Of a stretch of DNA of 25,511 nucleotides, positions 22,908 to 25,511 are shown piece after piece; the stretch's first letter is position 1, and each line of letters opens with the position of its first letter. The DNA comes from CAZYPH01 sp964649095 (lineage in GTDB: Bacteria > Bdellovibrionota > UBA1018 > UBA923): contig CAZYPH010000024.1 of assembly GCA_964649095.1 (NCBI GenBank), positions 1 through 25,511 of the forward strand. The letters run 5' to 3'. Made by a program: the position numbers and the translations under genes. The notes under the pieces were generated by a model that was given only the letters and a program-made list of their open reading frames with translations, was not told the DNA's origin and ran no database searches.

Positions 22908-24596
22908 TCAAGCGGCTTTCTTTGTCGCCTCGGCCCTTGGAAACCTAATCTCAAAACAGGTATTGGGAGAGTCAACGACAACTGTGATAGTTGCCTCGTG
23001 CGCATCCAGAATGCCCTTAGTAATCGATAGCCCAAGGCCTGTGCCCTCACCAACTTTCTTAGTGGTAAAGAACGGCTCAAAAAGTTTATCCCGCACGTCT
23101 TCAGGAATTCCAGGGCCTGAGTCAGAAACTCTGAGGACAATACATTCTGCATCGTCAAATAGATCAACTTTAACCCACTTGTCAGACCTCGTTTTTACAG
23201 CGTCAATGGCATTATTAATGAGGTTGACAAGTACTTGTTCGATTTCAACATCGTCGCACTGGATTTGAGCATGAGACTTACAGTCAATCATAACAGGCAC
23301 CGAGTGGCGTTTTGATTTCGCCTCCGTTATCGTTATTGCCTCCTTTACTATCTTGTAAGGCTCATAGTTTTGGATATTAGTTTTGTCTCCTGAACGGGAG
23401 AATTTTTTAAGCCCCTGAACAATGCGTGCAATCCTGTCGCAAGACTTTTTAATCGCTTCGACTTTTAATGCCAACTTTTCCGGATTGGCGGCAAACTTTG
23501 ATAAGAGCCCGATGGAGCCCGCGATGATTGCAAGAGGGTTGTTAATCTCGTGTGCGATACCTGCTGACATCTCGCCTAGTGATGCCAGCTTTGAAGAGTG
23601 AATCAATTGAAGATTCATTTTAGCTATTTCTTCGTCAGTTTTTTTTCGTTCGGTAATATCTTGAAAGGTTCCGCGAATAGCCGTAACTTTTCCTCCTTCT
23701 TTCACTGGGTATCCCTGCACTCGAACCCAAATTTTTCTGCCCTTGGCGGTAATAAAAGGTGATTCCAAGTCATATGGCTTACCTTGCTCGATTGCTGCCT
23801 TTACTGCAGATTGCACAGCAGGCCAAGCTGCGGGGGGATACCATTCTCCTCCCGTGGAATACTGCGGCGGCACGTAATTGGAGTCTATTTCGTGAAGAAT
23901 CTGAGTTTGTCGAGTCATATGAACAGTGCCCGATTTTAGATCAAGTTCCCAGCCTCCGACTTTTGCCAATTCTCCAGTTTGTTCTAAGAATTTGGAGGTC
24001 GCTTCGAGCGATTTAAGAGCTGTATTTACTTCTTTCTCAAGCTCAGCTTCGCGCGTTCTATCTATATTAATTCCCCACATTTTTTGAGGCTTTCCTGCAC
24101 TATCGCGGATTAGGAAAGCGCGAGTTCGAATTTCCTGAATCTTTCCTGTATTCCGTTGAACTACTTGAAAGGTTGTATCAAAGCTCTTCCCGCCAGCAAT
24201 AGCGATGTTGATTTCCTCTACGGCTTTGGCCTTGGTTTCAGCAGAAAGTGAATTTTCCCATGCATCGTATGCGCCATTGAAATCCTTGGGATCACATCCA
24301 TAAAGCTGGTACATGTTCTTATCCCACTCGAGGCTGTTGGTAACGAGATCCCACTTCCATATTCCAATACCTAGTGAATCAATAATAAAAGAGGCATCTT
24401 GGGCTGCTTGGGCTGCTTGGGCTGCTTGGGCTGCTAAAATTTTCGCAGCGTTGTTTAGCTTGTCAACCAGCGGTTTTAATTTCAGGTCCTCAGGTGTAGC
24501 AAGCGTATTTGAAAAATTTCCAGTTTCAAAACCAGAGATTATTGCAAGCACGTCAGCCATTGTTGTTGCGCGGTCTTTTTTCAGCCTTGTACTCAC
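22908..24596 (-). CDS. Soluble PAS-PAS sensor histidine kinase
   Basis: A 562-residue kinase without membrane spans, so it senses something in the cytoplasm. Order: an N-terminal segment (about 13-55) that looks HAMP-like, a linker with a three-residue repeat (about 53-67), PAS 1 (about 70-180), PAS 2 (about 205-317, ending in the PAC-type FQDITERKK), HisKA with phospho-acceptor His349 in GIAHEINNPLAI, and HATPase with N box (NLINNAIDAV), DSGPGIP and GTGLGLSI. The HisKA type with 'HEINNPL' is the NtrB/PAS class. It starts at GTG 24596, whose GTGA overlaps the TGA of the response regulator gene by four bases, so kinase and regulator are translationally coupled; an internal ATG at residue 13 is a less coupled alternative. 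The ligand of the PAS domains cannot be inferred. Confidence 0.93.
   Translation of the reverse strand: MSTRLKKDRATTMADVLAIISGFETGNFSNTLATPEDLKLKPLVDKLNNAAKILAAQAAQAAQAAQDASFIIDSLGIGIWKWDLVTNSLEWDKNMYQLYGCDPKDFNGAYDAWENSLSAETKAKAVEEINIAIAGGKSFDTTFQVVQRNTGKIQEIRTRAFLIRDSAGKPQKMWGINIDRTREAELEKEVNTALKSLEATSKFLEQTGELAKVGGWELDLKSGTVHMTRQTQILHEIDSNYVPPQYSTGGEWYPPAAWPAVQSAVKAAIEQGKPYDLESPFITAKGRKIWVRVQGYPVKEGGKVTAIRGTFQDITERKKTDEEIAKMNLQLIHSSKLASLGEMSAGIAHEINNPLAIIAGSIGLLSKFAANPEKLALKVEAIKKSCDRIARIVQGLKKFSRSGDKTNIQNYEPYKIVKEAITITEAKSKRHSVPVMIDCKSHAQIQCDDVEIEQVLVNLINNAIDAVKTRSDKWVKVDLFDDAECIVLRVSDSGPGIPEDVRDKLFEPFFTTKKVGEGTGLGLSITKGILDAHEATITVVVDSPNTCFEIRFPRAEATKKAA
24401..24435 (-). repeat. Four 9-bp tandem repeats inside the histidine kinase
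   Basis: GGGCTGCTT on the + strand is repeated three times perfectly (24401, 24410, 24419) with a fourth copy lacking the last base (24428-24435). On the coding strand each unit adds Ala-Ala-Gln, so copy-number change keeps the frame. It sits between the N-terminal segment and PAS 1. Confidence 0.92.
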
Positions 24597-25318
24597 TCAG
24601 ATACTCTTTTTCCCTTAAAGTCTTCGGGGGTAGATATAGATAGGCGATAGCCGGATCCACTGACAGCATCGATAGAACAGGCACCTTTTCCTAGTTTCTT
24701 ACGAATACGACTGATGTGCGAATCTACGGTTCTATCTGACAAATGAATGCCGTCGCTCCACGCAGCGGTAATTATTTGCTCGCGAGTTTTTACCTGCTCG
24801 ATGTGTTTAACAAGAAAACCTAGGATCTTAAACTCTGTTGGACTGAGCGCTAACGAGATATGACTATCAGATGATTTCAAACTAACTTTTTGAGAGGAGA
24901 AATTAATTTTTAGTGGACCTATCGTCAGACTATCGCGGTTCTCATTTTGATCTGTCATTTTTTTTAATCGCGACTCGATTCGAAGACGGAGCTCGATTGG
25001 GTCAAATGGTTTAGTAATGAAATCTTCAATCCCTAGTTGAAAACCAAGAGTCTTTTCGTGAATCGAATTCTTTCCGGTAAGGACAAAGACAGGCATCGAG
25101 CTTAAGCCTCTAGCCGCCTTTAGTTCGGAGCAGAATCTAAGGCCATCACCATCGGGTAAGCCGATATCAAGAATGACGGCGTCAAACTCAGTTTCGTCAA
25201 GTTTTGCACGAGCCTCACTGATCGAGCTGGCAAATACGAGTTTGTTATTAGAGCTAAGCGTTGCCCTGATTAATATTTGAACCTCGTTCGAATCTTCAAC
25301 GCATAAGATAGTGTACAT
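24593..25318 (-). CDS. OmpR/PhoB-family response regulator
   Basis: A 241-residue transcription regulator. The receiver domain has the acidic pair Glu8/Asp9, the phospho-acceptor Asp51 (AVILDIGLPDGDG), Thr81 and Lys103 (ITKPFDP). The C-terminal winged helix (about 132-228) shows 'LSPTEFKILGFLVKH', 'REQIITAAWSDG' and the recognition helix region 'RTVDSHISRIRKKLG' and ends with the wing SGSGYRLS. It is encoded before the kinase and is its likely partner. ATG 25318 has no clear ribosome-binding site. Its targets cannot be read here. Confidence 0.94.
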   Translation of the reverse strand: MYTILCVEDSNEVQILIRATLSSNNKLVFASSISEARAKLDETEFDAVILDIGLPDGDGLRFCSELKAARGLSSMPVFVLTGKNSIHEKTLGFQLGIEDFITKPFDPIELRLRIESRLKKMTDQNENRDSLTIGPLKINFSSQKVSLKSSDSHISLALSPTEFKILGFLVKHIEQVKTREQIITAAWSDGIHLSDRTVDSHISRIRKKLGKGACSIDAVSGSGYRLSISTPEDFKGKRVSE

Positions 25319-25511
25319 ACGAATAAACGGAGCATCGGAAAGCTTGGTAAAAATCTTAAGATCAAAGATGGGCTAGAGGTAACTAGGCTCATCGGCAACA
25401 AATTCTAGTTTTGGCTTCTGTTGATATGTAGCAAGAAGGAAAAAAATGCAGCGGAACGTATTGCCTCATTTAAAAATCGAACCAAGAATTGCTGAAGGAG
25501 AGGAATGAGTC
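25319..25511. other. Window edge: possible promoter region and possible start of a rightward gene
   Basis: These 193 bases hold no recognisable gene. They should include the promoter of the response regulator on the - strand, but I see no convincing -10/-35 pair. A 10-bp palindrome ATCTTAAGAT lies at 25353-25362. On the + strand a short frame 25446-25508 (20 residues, behind AGAAGGAA) ends in ATGA at 25505-25508, where ATG 25505 follows AAGGAGAGG; a new gene, perhaps coupled to a leader peptide, may begin there. Confidence 0.25.

Noticed and set aside
23759..24016. 85-codon open frame on the + strand inside the histidine kinase
   Set aside because: Opposite the PAS 2 coding region; no ribosome-binding site or family signature.
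24401..24435. Tandem repeats as a CRISPR or mobile-element trace
   Set aside because: Nine-base units without spacers, inside a coding region and in frame; this is a simple coding repeat.

Overview
The window comes from a Gram-negative, proteobacterium-like genome of moderate base composition. Three things point there: a canonical iscRSUA-hscBA operon, the macromolecular-synthesis block rpsU-yqeY-dnaG-rpoD followed by a CAU-anticodon tRNA, and a family-5 peptide-type ABC transporter. The GldG/DUF4340 auxiliary genes and a salvage set (thymidine kinase, HPRT, a UPRTase relative) recall Bdellovibrionota or other deltaproteobacterial-type lineages. That placement is an inference from gene content, not a demonstration.

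Region 1 (1-9481, all +) is one tightly packed run of eleven genes with gaps of 4 to 39 bases or overlaps: the tail of a GldG-like protein, a DUF4340 protein with a histidine-rich tail, a Yip1-type membrane protein, a short membrane-anchored M13-like metalloprotease, thymidine kinase, a divergent UPRTase-like enzyme, HPRT, a GHMP sugar kinase, a DUF429-like protein with a cysteine cluster, and two Opp/Dpp-type permeases. Envelope functions are combined with scavenging of nucleosides, bases and probably peptides. No gene for the transporter ATPases is present in the window.

Region 2 (9502-16160, all -) runs, in transcription order, iscR, iscS, iscU, iscA, hscB, hscA and then an OppA-like solute-binding protein whose end faces the permease genes. 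IscR has an enlarged spacing in its cysteine cluster, and a 25-bp imperfect palindrome upstream looks like its own operator. Ferredoxin (fdx) and iscX are not next to hscA.

Region 3 (16161-21433, +) starts with a 354-base divergent control region, then rpsU with a near-perfect Shine-Dalgarno sequence, an unusually long two-tier terminator-like hairpin, yqeY, dnaG, rpoD, a terminator-like dyad, and a tRNA with CAU anticodon whose acceptor stem fits tRNA-Ile2 rather than tRNA-Met.

Region 4 (21465-25318, all -) is more accessory: an OmpR-family response regulator, translationally coupled to a soluble two-PAS histidine kinase, then a DUF2007 gene, a GNAT acetyltransferase, and a second almost identical DUF2007 gene. 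The two DUF2007 copies form a 227-bp direct repeat. The last 193 bases hold no clear gene, only a possible new start at the very edge.

I found no CRISPR array, insertion sequence, phage gene or recognised defence system. The points most worth following are the altered base-binding motif in the UPRTase relative, the minimal M13-like protease, the DUF429 cysteine cluster, the IscR cysteine spacing with its palindrome, the DUF2007 duplication and the in-frame repeat in the histidine kinase.
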